Of a stretch of 64,000 nt of DNA, positions 35,015 through 43,270 are shown one piece after another (the stretch's first letter is position 1; every line of letters starts with the position of its first letter). Position numbers and translations under genes: made by a program. Source of the DNA: Verrucomicrobiia bacterium (GTDB taxonomy: Bacteria; Patescibacteriota; Saccharimonadia; Saccharimonadales; Saccharimonadaceae); contig DASPIB010000001.1 in assembly GCA_035629335.1 (NCBI GenBank), positions 496,001 to 560,000 of the forward strand, written 5' to 3'. The notes under the pieces are model-generated. The model did no database searches, was not told the DNA's origin, and worked only from the letters and a program-made list of their open reading frames with translations.

Positions 35015-35563
35015 ATGGCACAAAAACGATACGATTCAACACGACAGTGGTACGCCGTCCACACCTATGCAGGCTACGAGGAAAAAGTCGCCGAAAGCAT
35101 CCGTCAGCGAATTGAGGCGGTGGACATGGCCGACAAGATTTTTGACGTACTGGTTCCAAAAGAGAAGCAGATTGAAATTAAAAATGGCAAGCGCAAAGTT
35201 GTCGAAAATAAGATCTTCCAGGGATATGTACTGGTTGAGATGAAGCTTACCGAGGATGCATGGTACATCATCCGTAATACGCCTGGCGTCACCGGCTTTG
35301 TGGGTAGTGGCACGGAACCAACACCGATGTCAAATGATGAAATCACCAAGATTAAAAAACGCATGGGCGTTGAAGATCCGAAGCACAACATCGACTTTAG
35401 CGTTGGTGAAGTAATTGTAATTAACGACGGACCATTTAAAGGCTTGGATGGTGTTATTAATGAAATTGACACCCAAAAGGGCAAAATTAAGGCACTGGTA
35501 AGCGTATTTGGCCGCGATACACCCGTAGAGCTTGACGCGCTACAGGCCAAGAAGGTTGCCTAA
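35015..35563 (+). CDS. nusG: Transcription elongation factor NusG
   Basis: 182 residues starting at ATG 35015, 5 nt after secE. The NGN domain has QWYAVHTYAGYEEKVAESI and GYVLVEMKL; the C-terminal KOW domain has VIVINDGPFKGLDGVI. NusG couples RNA polymerase to the leading ribosome and to Rho. An upstream ATG in the same frame lies inside secE and is not the start. Confidence 0.96.
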   Translation: MAQKRYDSTRQWYAVHTYAGYEEKVAESIRQRIEAVDMADKIFDVLVPKEKQIEIKNGKRKVVENKIFQGYVLVEMKLTEDAWYIIRNTPGVTGFVGSGTEPTPMSNDEITKIKKRMGVEDPKHNIDFSVGEVIVINDGPFKGLDGVINEIDTQKGKIKALVSVFGRDTPVELDALQAKKVA

Positions 35564-35644
35564 ACAGCCTAGTAAAAACGACTATAATCTGTTACAATTA
35601 CTAAGTTACGCACTCGTTAACTCGAGTCAAAGAAGGAAATACGT

Positions 35645-36070
35645 ATGGCAAAAAAAGTTATTGGAAATTTAAAATTCCGCGTTACCGCCGGTAAAGCGAC
35701 TGCAGCGCCGCCAGTTGGCTCTATTTTAGGCCAATGGGGCTTAAACATGATGGATTTTATCAATCCATTCAACGAAGCTACCAAAGACATGATGGGTAAA
35801 ATGGTTATCGTGCACCTGCAGGTGTTTGAAGATCGCACTTTTACCTGGAAAACCCTCGGCCAACCCGTTGATGACCTCATCCGCGAAAAAGCTGGCATCC
35901 AAAAGGGCTCTGGCAAACCGCATGCTGAAAAAGTCGGCACTATCTCTATGAAAGACATTGCTGAAATTGCCGAACTCAAAAAAGACCACCTTAACGCTTA
36001 CACTCCAGAAGCCCGACAAAAAGTTGTGGCTGGCACCGCTCGCTCGATGGGCGTGACTGTTACTGAATAA
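35645..36070 (+). CDS. rplK: 50S ribosomal protein L11
   Basis: 141 residues; it has KVTAGKATAAPPVGSILGQW-like content (seen as FRVTAGKATAAPPVGSILGQ) and PVDDLIREKAGIQKGSGKPH. It forms the GTPase-associated stalk base with 23S rRNA. AAGAAGG lies before the ATG. A terminator ends its transcript, so unlike most bacteria it is not co-transcribed with rplA. Confidence 0.96.
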   Translation: MAKKVIGNLKFRVTAGKATAAPPVGSILGQWGLNMMDFINPFNEATKDMMGKMVIVHLQVFEDRTFTWKTLGQPVDDLIREKAGIQKGSGKPHAEKVGTISMKDIAEIAELKKDHLNAYTPEARQKVVAGTARSMGVTVTE

Positions 36071-36083
36071 AAAAGCGATGTAT

Positions 36084-36117
36084 AAAAATAGATCACCTAA
36101 TCGCGTGATCTATTTTT
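36084..36117 (+). terminator. Intrinsic terminator after rplK
   Basis: AAAAATAGATCAC pairs with GTGATCTATTTTT (13 bp, 8-nt loop). The right arm provides the T run. Confidence 0.9.
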
Positions 36118-36152
36118 GCTTTACAAAATTATATTTTATATTATAGTAAAAG

Positions 36153-36167
36153 AGCAAGCGGGGCGGC
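36153..36167. repeat. Left 15-bp inverted repeat around the gene at 36192
   Basis: AGCAAGCGGGGCGGC is the exact reverse complement of 36551-36565. The pair brackets the small gene between rplK and rplA. No target-site duplication was seen. Confidence 0.8.
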
Positions 36168-36191
36168 GCGACCTCAAGGAACGGAAAAGTC

Positions 36192-36533
36192 ATGCCAATC
36201 ATTAGATACGTAGAAGTGCCGCGTAAAGGTTTTGAAGTAAGCGCTGGCACCTTCTTTATTGCTGGAGATATTGGGCCGGCAATTTCCCAGCTATTCGGCC
36301 CCGAATTGACCTTCACATACGGTGGCCGGTCGGGTTCGTATTCAGTTTTCCGGATCTCAATGAGGAGTAACTCTTTTTCGCTCGAAGCACTGTGTGACGA
36401 GCTCGAAAACCTGCTGCAAGCCGTAGCAGACGGTAACCTTAAGCTATACCAACAACTAGCTGAAGGAATCGAAAAGAAGTACAAGCCGACTTGTTCTGGA
36501 CCGGGTGATGTTTCGGGATATATTGAACCCTAA
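36192..36533 (+). CDS. Unrecognised protein inserted between rplK and rplA
   Basis: 113 residues, no family recognised. Features are YVEVPRKGFEVSAGTFFIAG, a central TYGGRSGSYSVFRISMRS and a helical C-terminal half (LCDELENLLQAVADGNLKLY). Four of five or so lysine codons are AAG. It has its own A/T-rich promoter region, is flanked by a 15-bp inverted repeat and followed by a hairpin, so it looks like an independent or inserted unit. Confidence 0.7.
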   Translation: MPIIRYVEVPRKGFEVSAGTFFIAGDIGPAISQLFGPELTFTYGGRSGSYSVFRISMRSNSFSLEALCDELENLLQAVADGNLKLYQQLAEGIEKKYKPTCSGPGDVSGYIEP

Positions 36534-36541
36534 CGCATAAA

Positions 36542-36569
36542 GCGTATCAAGCCGCCCCGCTTGCTACGC
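36542..36569 (+). terminator. Hairpin after the inserted gene; contains the right inverted repeat
   Basis: GCGTATCAAGC pairs with GCTTGCTACGC with one mismatch and a 6-nt loop. The right inverted-repeat copy (36551-36565) spans the loop and right arm. No T tract follows. Confidence 0.55.
36551..36565. repeat. Right 15-bp inverted repeat around the gene at 36192
   Basis: GCCGCCCCGCTTGCT, exact reverse complement of 36153-36167. It could base-pair with the 5' leader copy in the mRNA and close a loop around the whole gene. Confidence 0.8.
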
Positions 36570-36581
36570 AACCGCCATTTA

Positions 36582-36590
36582 TGCTATAAT
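36582..36590 (+). promoter_or_regulatory. Extended -10 promoter of rplA
   Basis: TG, one base, then TATAAT (36585-36590) is a full extended -10. The leader of about 60 nt contains the palindrome GGCGCCTGGCGCC before an AAAGGAT ribosome binding site; it may serve L1 autoregulation, but the L1-binding fold was not verified. Confidence 0.6.
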
Positions 36591-36658
36591 ACTAAAACAA
36601 TACCAAAGTTTGGGAGGCGCCTGGCGCCGCTTGTACCACAGAAAGGATACCTTATATT

Positions 36659-37657
36659 ATGGCAAAGAAAGCCGAATTACTTGAAGAAGCCAAAAAACTT
36701 GGTCTCGATGTAAACGAATCGAATACGATTGCTGAAATTGAAGCAGCAATTGCTGAAGCACCTCAAAAAGAAGCAACCGAAACAGAAGAAACGAGCGAAG
36801 AAAAAGCCGCTCGAACCACCAAAGCCGGTAAGCATAGCGCCAAAGCGCAGCGCGAAGCTGAAGAAGCTGAGGCCAAAGAAGCACGAAAAACTTCGGGCGA
36901 TACCAGCGCTCAAGATGGCGAAGGCGTAACGGTTAAAAAAGGGCCAAAGCCAATCACCCGGCCAAAAATTGAACGCCGCGGCAAAAAGTACCAAGCAGTA
37001 GCTAAAGCAGTTGAAAAAGATAGAGTTTACAGCCTGGACGAGGCTATCGAGCTGGCCACAAAAACTGCCACCACCAAATTTGATAGCAGTGTTGAGCTGC
37101 ACGTGAACCTAGGTGTTGATCCTCGCCAAGCCGACCAAAACATCCGCGCTACCGTTAGCTTGCCGCACGGTACTGGTAAGAAAATTCGTGTCGCCGTTTT
37201 CGCACCAAGTGAGCAGCTGGCTGCCGCTAAAAAAGCCGGTGCCGACATCGCTGGTGAAGATGAATTACTCGCGCAACTTGATAAAGAACAGCTTAATTTC
37301 GATGTCCTAATCGCTACCCCGCAAATGATGCCAAAGCTTGGTAAATACGCTCGCTTGCTCGGTCCTCGTGGCTTAATGCCTAACCCTAAAAGCGGCACGG
37401 TTGCGGTTGATGTTGCGAAGGCAGTCACCGACGCTAAAGCCGGTAAAGTAGAGTACCGCGTCGACAAACAAGCCGTAGTACACCTGGCATTTGGTAAGGT
37501 CAGCTTTGGTAAAGACAAACTTCAAGAAAACGCCAAAGCTTTCTTCGCGAGTCTTCAAAGCGTCAAGCCTACCACGCTTAAGGGTGGTTACATCAAAGCC
37601 ATCAGCATCGCTACTACCATGGGTCCCGGCGTTAAAGTTGATAGCAACAGCTTGTAA
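36659..37657 (+). CDS. rplA: 50S ribosomal protein L1 with N-terminal extension
   Basis: 332 residues against about 230 for a normal L1. The L1 domain begins near residue 100 ([20 protein letters not shown]) and has [19 protein letters not shown]. The added N-terminus has a SAP/HeH-like helix pair ([20 protein letters not shown], ~1-35) and a Glu/Lys-rich linker (~36-95). Such short helical modules often bind nucleic acid. L1 binds the mobile 23S stalk and can repress its own mRNA. A terminator follows. Confidence 0.95.
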   Translation: MAKKAELLEEAKKLGLDVNESNTIAEIEAAIAEAPQKEATETEETSEEKAARTTKAGKHSAKAQREAEEAEAKEARKTSGDTSAQDGEGVTVKKGPKPITRPKIERRGKKYQAVAKAVEKDRVYSLDEAIELATKTATTKFDSSVELHVNLGVDPRQADQNIRATVSLPHGTGKKIRVAVFAPSEQLAAAKKAGADIAGEDELLAQLDKEQLNFDVLIATPQMMPKLGKYARLLGPRGLMPNPKSGTVAVDVAKAVTDAKAGKVEYRVDKQAVVHLAFGKVSFGKDKLQENAKAFFASLQSVKPTTLKGGYIKAISIATTMGPGVKVDSNSL

Positions 37658-37670
37658 AAATTACAGCTTC

Positions 37671-37707
37671 ACTAAAAAACACCTCTCGAACAGGGGTGTT
37701 TTTTAGT
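37671..37707 (+). terminator. Intrinsic terminator after rplA
   Basis: ACTAAAAAACACCTCT pairs with AGGGGTGTTTTTTAGT (16 bp with G-T pairs), 5-nt loop, T6 in the right arm. Confidence 0.9.
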
Positions 37708-37776
37708 GCGTCAAACCCCTTGCTGGAATGCGCTCTGTTCGTCACAATAAGAATAAGCGTGTAAGAAAAGGGGAGT

Positions 37777-38472
37777 ATGGGGGTTTTCAGCAACACAGAT
37801 ATTAAAAATGCTGTTCAGAATGGCCAACTGGTGTTTCATCCGTATATTGAGGAACACATAAATGGCAGCAGCATCGACGTTACGCTTGGTGAATGGTACT
37901 ACAAAACTGAACGAAGTAATTTTGGCGGTGTATACAATCCATTCGACGAAGAAGCAGTGAAGCGCTATTTTGATGGCGCCCACCAAGCCGAACGACACGA
38001 CGAATGGTGTGCCAAACACGGCCGAAAATTGTTTGTAGGGATTCCAAAAGATCACCCAATCATTGTGCTCGAACCTGGCGAGCGCATTTTAGCGCACACC
38101 CATGAGTTTATTGGCGTTAAGGGCGACGCCACGAGCACTATGCAAGCCCGCAGCACTTGGGGGCGAAATGGCGTTGCAGTTTGCCTGGACGCCGGTTGGG
38201 GTGACCCGGGCTACGTTAATCGCTGGACAATGGAAATCTATAACATGAACCAGCGCGACGCGGTAATTTTACCGGTTGGTGAGCGAATTGCCCAGTTGGT
38301 GTTCTATAGTACTGGCCCAGTCGAAAGCGAATACCATCAACTGAGTGGTAAATATCAAGACACCAAAGCCGATGAGTTGGGTCAGATTGTGAATGCCTGG
38401 CAACCAGAGCAGATGCTCCCTAGAGCTTACAAAGATACTCGCCACACACCACTACCGGTAACTATAAAGTGA
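37777..38472 (+). CDS. dCTP deaminase/dUTPase-family protein
   Basis: 231 residues of the trimeric dUTPase fold. [20 protein letters not shown] and [11 protein letters not shown] match the Dcd active-site region (Ser/Arg and Glu), and [13 protein letters not shown]-like (seen as [13 protein letters not shown]) the C-terminal strand. It would deaminate dCTP to dUTP (or to dUMP), feeding thyA just downstream. It is longer than the usual ~190-residue Dcd. AAGGGGAG lies before the ATG. Confidence 0.85.
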   Translation: MGVFSNTDIKNAVQNGQLVFHPYIEEHINGSSIDVTLGEWYYKTERSNFGGVYNPFDEEAVKRYFDGAHQAERHDEWCAKHGRKLFVGIPKDHPIIVLEPGERILAHTHEFIGVKGDATSTMQARSTWGRNGVAVCLDAGWGDPGYVNRWTMEIYNMNQRDAVILPVGERIAQLVFYSTGPVESEYHQLSGKYQDTKADELGQIVNAWQPEQMLPRAYKDTRHTPLPVTIK

Positions 38473-38479
38473 GAATACT

Positions 38480-39397
38480 ATGAAACAATACCTAGATTTA
38501 TTAAAAGACGTAAAAGAAAATGGCGTAAAGCGCGAAGATCGCACTGGCGTCGGCACACTAAGCGTCTTTGGCCGACAAGTCCGCTACGATTTATCAGAAG
38601 ACTTTCCGGCGGTTACAACAAAAAAACTTTATCTCCGCTCGGTCATTCACGAGCTGTTATGGTTTTTGCAGGGCAGTACCAACATTAAGTATCTGATTGA
38701 TAATAACGTCCATATTTGGGACGAGTGGCCGTACCGCGCGTATCTACTCTCGCAAAATAAAGCCCTGCCCAAAGTTGGCAGCGCTGCCTGGAATAACGGG
38801 CTTCAAGAGTTTACCGAACGCATAAAAACCGACCTGGCATTCGCCGAAAAGTACGGCGAACTTGGACCAGTCTACGGCTATCAGTGGCGCAGCTGGCCGA
38901 CACCCGATGGCCGCTACATCGATCAAATCCAAGCCGCCATTGATCAAATCAAAAACAACCCTAATTCACGGCGTATTATTGTCTCGGCCTGGAACGCTGC
39001 TGATATTGATGAAATGGCCAAAGCCGGCATTCCGCCGTGCCACACGCTGTTTCAATTTTATGTGTCCGAGGGTAAGTTAAGCTGCCAGCTCTACCAGCGA
39101 AGCGGCGATGCTTTTTTGGGTGTGCCGTTCAACATCGCCTCGTATGCGCTACTGACCATGATGATAGCTCAGGTAACCGGTTTAGAGCCTGGCGAATTCA
39201 TACACACACTTGGCGATGCACATATTTACTTAAACCATCTGGAGCAAGTAGAGTTGCAGCTGTCACGCGACCCGCGGCCACTACCGCAAATGGTTATTAA
39301 TCCTAAAGTCACCTCAATCTTTGACTTTACTATCAACGATTTTGAGCTGCAAAATTACGATCCCCATCCGCCAATCAAGGCACCGATCGCTGTATAA
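38480..39397 (+). CDS. thyA: Thymidylate synthase
   Basis: 305 residues. The catalytic Cys is in [12 protein letters not shown], the folate/dUMP region in [20 protein letters not shown], and the start has [20 protein letters not shown]. It converts dUMP to dTMP with methylene-tetrahydrofolate, releasing dihydrofolate that the convergent folA product reduces. An insert near residues 85-115 makes it longer than the 264-residue form. It starts 7 nt after the dCTP deaminase-like gene. Confidence 0.97.
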   Translation: MKQYLDLLKDVKENGVKREDRTGVGTLSVFGRQVRYDLSEDFPAVTTKKLYLRSVIHELLWFLQGSTNIKYLIDNNVHIWDEWPYRAYLLSQNKALPKVGSAAWNNGLQEFTERIKTDLAFAEKYGELGPVYGYQWRSWPTPDGRYIDQIQAAIDQIKNNPNSRRIIVSAWNAADIDEMAKAGIPPCHTLFQFYVSEGKLSCQLYQRSGDAFLGVPFNIASYALLTMMIAQVTGLEPGEFIHTLGDAHIYLNHLEQVELQLSRDPRPLPQMVINPKVTSIFDFTINDFELQNYDPHPPIKAPIAV

Positions 39398-39399
39398 TT

Positions 39400-39894
39400 C
39401 TATTGGCGCCGAACTAATTCGACGAAGCTATAGTTATACGGGTGCTTTTCGTCTTTTTGGTGGGGTTCGCGGGCAACTTCTTTCCAGTCATCCATATTGA
39501 GTTCTGGAAAATACACGTCACCCGGGATTTCAGCTTCAACTTCAGTTAAATAAATCTTCTCAACCTGCGGCAGCGCCTCGGTATACACCCCAGCGCCACC
39601 AATCACAACGACTTCATCTGACTTTGCTGCTTTTAGAGCTTCTTTAAAAGAAGTAACGAATACAACACTCGACGTCGCCGGCCACGTATGCCGCGAGATC
39701 ACGATATTTTGCCGCTCTGGTAGCGCATGGCCAAGCCGCGCCACGATTGATTCGTACGTTTTGCGCCCCATTATGACGCTTCTACCAAGCGTTACTTGCC
39801 TAAAGTGCTTTAAGTCGGCCGGCAAATACCACGGCAGGGCATTGTTTTTACCAATAACGTTATTCTTCGCGCGGGCAACAATCAGTGAAAGCAT
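39400..39894 (-). CDS. folA: Dihydrofolate reductase
   Basis: 164 residues. LSLIVARAKNNVIGKNNALP is the DHFR N-terminal strand and loop, then WYLPADLKHFRQVTLG, SVIMGRKTYESI and VVIGGAGVYTEALPQ, all substrate/NADPH-binding segments. It regenerates tetrahydrofolate after ThyA. It is convergent with thyA (2 bases apart). TATACA lies 8 nt before the ATG and there is no ribosome binding site. Confidence 0.97.
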   Translation of the reverse strand: MLSLIVARAKNNVIGKNNALPWYLPADLKHFRQVTLGRSVIMGRKTYESIVARLGHALPERQNIVISRHTWPATSSVVFVTSFKEALKAAKSDEVVVIGGAGVYTEALPQVEKIYLTEVEAEIPGDVYFPELNMDDWKEVAREPHQKDEKHPYNYSFVELVRRQ

Positions 39895-39987
39895 AACTTT
39901 AGTGTATAGAAAATAGCCGACGTAGTAAACATAACGCTAGTGTTTTTAGCGTAGCTTATTTATACTTGTGACAGCGAAAGGGGAGAT

Positions 39988-40677
39988 ATGAAAAAAGCAT
40001 TTGTGGTGGTGTTTGAAGGAAATAGCGGCTCGGGCAAAGAGACCCAATTTAAGCTAGCGAAAACTCGGGCCGAACAAGAAGGGCTTACTATTGCCAGCTT
40101 CGATTTTCCACGGTATGGCCAAGTCAGCGCCCGGCCAATTGAAGAGTATTTGCGCGGTGAAAAGCGCTATGCACCCTATGACGCCGCCGTGCTATACGCT
40201 AATGATCGGCTTGCCGTGCGCGAAGCGCTGTGGCAGGCAGTCAATACGAAAGGTGTTGTGTTTATTAATCGCTACGTATCGTCTAATTTTGCCTACCAAG
40301 GCGCCGGACTTACCAATCCGGACGAGCAAGCGGCGCTGATTGCCGCCATAGAACAGCTTGAATACGAGCAGAACAAGCTGCCGCGCCCTGACCTCACACT
40401 GTTTTTGGCCGTTGAGCCGCGCGTGGCCCAAGCCCAGGTAGACAAAAAGGGCGAACGAAGTTATATCAACGGCCGAGATATTCACGAAGCCGACCTCAAC
40501 CTTGAAATGCGGGCAGCCAAAATCTATAAAGAGCTCAGTGAAACCCGCGATGATTACCAAGAAATCTTCTGCATGCAAGACGAAGAAACTATGCGTAGCC
40601 GGGAAGATATTCATAGTGAAATCTGGGAGCTCATTAGCCGGCATCTTAAAAATAATCCGCAAGAAGATACTGATTAG
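39988..40677 (+). CDS. tmk: Thymidylate kinase
   Basis: 229 residues. The P-loop is FEGNSGSGKETQF; DFPRYG, NRYVSSNFAYQGAG (the DR(Y/H) segment) and the LID region follow. It phosphorylates dTMP to dTDP, completing the dCTP-to-dTTP route with the genes upstream. GAAAGGGGAG precedes the ATG. The final codons form one arm of a hairpin. Confidence 0.92.
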   Translation: MKKAFVVVFEGNSGSGKETQFKLAKTRAEQEGLTIASFDFPRYGQVSARPIEEYLRGEKRYAPYDAAVLYANDRLAVREALWQAVNTKGVVFINRYVSSNFAYQGAGLTNPDEQAALIAAIEQLEYEQNKLPRPDLTLFLAVEPRVAQAQVDKKGERSYINGRDIHEADLNLEMRAAKIYKELSETRDDYQEIFCMQDEETMRSREDIHSEIWELISRHLKNNPQEDTD

Positions 40678-40693
40678 CAGCATCTTCTTGCGG
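40657..40693. terminator. 12-bp hairpin overlapping the end of tmk
   Basis: CCGCAAGAAGAT pairs with ATCTTCTTGCGG around 13 nt that include the tmk stop codon. It also lies 24 nt after the stop of the opposite small gene. It has no T tract. Confidence 0.6.
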
Positions 40694-40716
40694 CAGCAAA
40701 ATATATTCAGCGGCAT

Positions 40717-40944
40717 TCATTGAAGCCTGAGCAAGCCCTTAAGTTCTGGGCTCAGATGAGGCGCAAGCCGCCTCTTCATTCTATTATCAAAGCTTTGCCA
40801 TTTTCGCCTCAGCCTCGCAACTTCTTCTTGCCACTGTTGCCTTGTCTTCTTCCCCCCTTTCAACTGTGACGCAGCGCGTTCGAGGCTTCGCAAGTTAGCC
40901 GCATCCGGCCCGTCGACCCTTTTTGGCTTGTGATTACGAGCCAT
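40717..40944 (-). CDS. Unrecognised small basic protein
   Basis: 75 residues, strongly basic and helical (LRSLERAASQLKGGKKTRQQ, then LRRKWQSFDNRMKRRL). It may bind nucleic acid, but no family was recognised. AAGGG lies 10 nt before ATG 40944; a GTG three codons earlier overlaps the ribosome binding site and is less likely. It uses AAG and AGG codons freely. Confidence 0.6.
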   Translation of the reverse strand: MARNHKPKRVDGPDAANLRSLERAASQLKGGKKTRQQWQEEVARLRRKWQSFDNRMKRRLAPHLSPELKGLLRLQ

Positions 40945-41042
40945 AACAATCACACCCTTCTTGAAGAAATGAACCGGGGTTATAATTTTATCAAACGATG
41001 TTCCATGCGTAAACTAGGTATCAGCCGGTCCAGAAGAAGTAG

Positions 41043-41072
41043 TTGACGTAAACAAAAGACCTGTAGTATAAT
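41043..41072 (+). promoter_or_regulatory. Promoter of the rplJ-rplL operon
   Basis: TTGACG at 41043-41048 and TATAAT at 41067-41072 with 18-nt spacing. Confidence 0.75.
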
Positions 41073-41279
41073 CGACAAGAACATTACCAAAGACAGTAGC
41101 GGTTCAGGAACCTGAACTTAATTAGCTACCGAGGGATGAACAACCAACACTGTTTATTTTCCCGAAAGTCTTTGGCGATGCGAGGTCCAAAGACTTTTTT
41201 GTGCCTCGAAAATTCGCCCTTTGACAATTCGGCCCAAAAATATCAACTGTAACCTGACGCTTTTTAGGAGTTTTCAGTA
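41073..41279 (+). promoter_or_regulatory. L10 leader with attenuator
   Basis: A ~200-nt leader precedes rplJ. GTAGC/GCTAC (41096-41129) encloses GTTCAGG/CCTGAAC, the layout of a ribosomal L10 leader that binds the L10(L12)4 complex. Downstream, AAAGTCTTTGG pairs with CCAAAGACTTT (41165-41197) followed by T3, an intrinsic terminator. Binding of the complex could favour termination; the switch was not folded computationally. Confidence 0.75.
41165..41200 (+). terminator. Attenuator terminator in the rplJ leader
   Basis: An 11-bp stem with an 11-nt loop and a T6 run, about 80 nt before the rplJ start. Confidence 0.8.
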
Positions 41280-41807
41280 ATGGCAATTTCACGCGAGAAA
41301 AAACAAGCGTTAGTTACAGAGCTTTCAGAACTATTTGCGACCGCCAAAAGCACCGCTGCCGCTGCCTACGCTGGCTTATCGGTAGCTGAACTGCAAGAGT
41401 TGCGCGCCCAAGCCCGCGAAGCGGAAGTGACAATTAAAGTTGTCAAAAACCGCCTCGTTCGCGTAGCGCTTGGTGCTAATGACACCTATAAAGATGCCGA
41501 CACCAGCTTACTTACAGGACAGCTAGTGTACGCCTTTAGCGCTACCGACGAAGTCGCTCCAGCCCAAATTCTGGCCCAGTTTGCTAAAAAGCATCCGCAC
41601 CTGCAATTGGTTGCCGGCTTTGATGCCAGCGGCGCAACACTGTCTACAGAGGCTGTTAAAGCACTCGCCGAGCTACCAACCAAAGAGCAACTCCGTGGCA
41701 TGGTGGTCAGCACTATCGCCGCACCGCTTACTGGCTTCCTTGGCGTAGCTAATGGTGCGCAGCGCGGGTTTGCCCAGGTACTTAAACAGCGCGCTGAACA
41801 ACTATAG
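41280..41807 (+). CDS. rplJ: 50S ribosomal protein L10
   Basis: 175 residues. The N-terminal part has REKKQALVTELSELFATAKS and KVVKNRLVRVALG; the C-terminal helix (GVANGAQRGFAQVLKQRAEQ) binds L7/L12 dimers. It is the base of the ribosomal stalk. TTTTAGGAG precedes the ATG. Expression is probably controlled by the leader upstream. Confidence 0.95.
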   Translation: MAISREKKQALVTELSELFATAKSTAAAAYAGLSVAELQELRAQAREAEVTIKVVKNRLVRVALGANDTYKDADTSLLTGQLVYAFSATDEVAPAQILAQFAKKHPHLQLVAGFDASGATLSTEAVKALAELPTKEQLRGMVVSTIAAPLTGFLGVANGAQRGFAQVLKQRAEQL

Positions 41808-41852
41808 TTCGAAGCTCGTAATTAACGAGATCTATCAATTAAGGAGACAATC

Positions 41853-42257
41853 ATGGACGAAAAGAAACCTGTTGAGCTTTCTGCTGCTCAAAAGAAAATC
41901 GTTGACGAACTCAACAAATTAAGCGCTCTTGAACTGAGCCAAATCGTAAAATACCTCGAAGAAGAGTGGGGCGTGAGCGCTGCTGCTCCAGCTGTTGCCG
42001 TAGCTGCACCTGCTGGTGGCGACGCTGCTGCACCTGCTGACGAAAAGACCGAATTCACCGTTACCCTCAAAGACGCTGGTAGCCAAAAAGTAGCTGTTAT
42101 TAAAGCAGTTAAAGAATTGACTGGCCTTGGTCTTGGAGAAGCAAAAGCCTTGGTTGATAACGCACCAAGCACCATCAAAGAAAAAGTTAACAAAGAAGAC
42201 GCTGAAGCCGCTAAGAAAGCTCTCGAAGACGCAGGCGCAACAGCTGAACTCAGCTAA
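41853..42257 (+). CDS. rplL: 50S ribosomal protein L7/L12
   Basis: 134 residues. An N-terminal dimerisation helix ([20 protein letters not shown]), an Ala-rich hinge (~45-65) and the factor-binding domain with [20 protein letters not shown] and [15 protein letters not shown]. It recruits translational GTPases. AAGGAG precedes the ATG. It ends the operon. Confidence 0.97.
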   Translation: MDEKKPVELSAAQKKIVDELNKLSALELSQIVKYLEEEWGVSAAAPAVAVAAPAGGDAAAPADEKTEFTVTLKDAGSQKVAVIKAVKELTGLGLGEAKALVDNAPSTIKEKVNKEDAEAAKKALEDAGATAELS

Positions 42258-42281
42258 TTGTTATCTTGGGCCGAATCTGCA

Positions 42282-42324
42282 AACAAAAGTACCCGCGCTT
42301 TTTTGGCTGCGGGTATTTTTGTTA
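42282..42324 (+). terminator. Intrinsic terminator after rplL
   Basis: AACAAAAGTACCCGC pairs with TGCGGGTATTTTTGTT-type sequence around a T-rich loop; T run in the right arm. Confidence 0.88.
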
Positions 42325-42410
42325 TCGTGAAGGCGTAGATAAGCATAACTATTTACATAAAAATGACAACATTTAGCCGTCCGCTATCTTATCGGCCTGT
42401 GGATAATTGC

Positions 42411-42439
42411 TTGACAATGAACAGGCGCGATGCTATGCT
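42411..42439 (+). promoter_or_regulatory. Promoter of the gene at 42487
   Basis: TTGACA at 42411-42416 and TATGCT at 42434-42439 with 17-nt spacing, the best -35/-10 pair in the window. TGTGGATAA (42399-42407), a DnaA-box-like 9-mer, lies just upstream. Confidence 0.75.
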
Positions 42440-42486
42440 CATGGCAATACTAAGTTTACAAAAACAGACAAGGAAATGCGAGAATC

Positions 42487-42996
42487 ATGTCTGACTTACC
42501 AGAAAAACAAGTTAAGCGACTTCGTTCGCTTATCCAGGATGCTGAAACCAATTTAGCAGCCGCAAAAGAGCTATTAATTAGTCTTGTTGGTGATGACGAA
42601 ACAACCGTGCGCCCTTCTACCGAAGAAGCCACCGGTAAAATTATTGAAGGTGTGTTTGATGGCCAAGCCATGATTGGCCCAGACGGCAAAACCTACCCCG
42701 TGCCGGCAAATTACGCCAGTAAATCAAAATTGGTCGAAGGCGACATCCTAAAGCTTACCATTGCCGATGACGGCAGCTTTATTTACAAGCAAATCGGCCC
42801 CGTGCCACGCCGACAAATCATTGGTACACTCGTACAGCACGATGGTGCATACTATGTGGAGGCCAATGGTCGCGAGTATCGTATTTTGCTTGCAAGTGTT
42901 ACTTATTTCAAGGCGTCAATTGGCGATCAAGTGACGATCATTATCCCTGAAGATAACCCAGAGGCTACTTGGGCGGCAGTTGAAGCGGCATTATAA
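42487..42996 (+). CDS. CPR-type hypothetical protein
   Basis: 169 residues. An N-terminal helix (~5-35), a linker, then a beta-rich domain with FDGQAMIGPDGKTYPVPANY and LVEGDILKLTIADDGSFIYK, followed by a second beta part ending EATWAAVEAAL. I recall similar proteins in many CPR genomes without a known function; the fold looks OB- or KOW-like. It has a strong consensus promoter, so it may be highly expressed. Copy B of the predicted RNA follows 44 nt after its stop. Confidence 0.75.
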   Translation: MSDLPEKQVKRLRSLIQDAETNLAAAKELLISLVGDDETTVRPSTEEATGKIIEGVFDGQAMIGPDGKTYPVPANYASKSKLVEGDILKLTIADDGSFIYKQIGPVPRRQIIGTLVQHDGAYYVEANGREYRILLASVTYFKASIGDQVTIIIPEDNPEATWAAVEAAL

Positions 42997-43039
42997 AAGC
43001 TCCTTCAGTTGTAAAAACTAAATAACAACTACTTAGACA

Positions 43040-43170
43040 GGCCTGCCATGTACTTATCGCAGGAGCCTGTGAAATCGGTTGCAATAACCGATTTCAGCCG
43101 AACGCTCAAAAAGCCTTCCAGCGGAAGGCTTTTTGAAAAGAGTGCTCTTGCGGTAAGTACATGACAGGCC
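43040..43170 (+). ncRNA. Predicted structured RNA element, copy B
   Basis: A 131-nt element between the hypothetical gene and dnaX. P1: 43040-43065 pairs with 43145-43170, almost without a break and with G-U pairs. P2: CTG/CAG with TG bulge, 9-bp stem, loop GCAAT (43067-43097). CCGAACGC leads to P3 (43106-43136, 14 bp, triloop AGC), then AAAGAGTG. Loops, joints and the bulge are identical to copy A while P1 and P3 sequences differ but still pair. CGC-TC and GAGTG could also extend P3 with an A-rich bulge. Confidence 0.7.
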
Positions 43171-43270
43171 CGGTATGCAGCACTTAAAAGGATGTAGTGA
43201 TAAAAACGGCTAGTATTTGCCCGGTCATTTTTATATGCTTAGAAGAAGGGAGAGTGGAACAAACAACGAA

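Noticed and set aside
42399-42407. DnaA box and possible replication origin
   Set aside because: Only one TGTGGATAA 9-mer is present, with no dnaA, no box cluster and no AT-rich unwinding region; it lies in a promoter.
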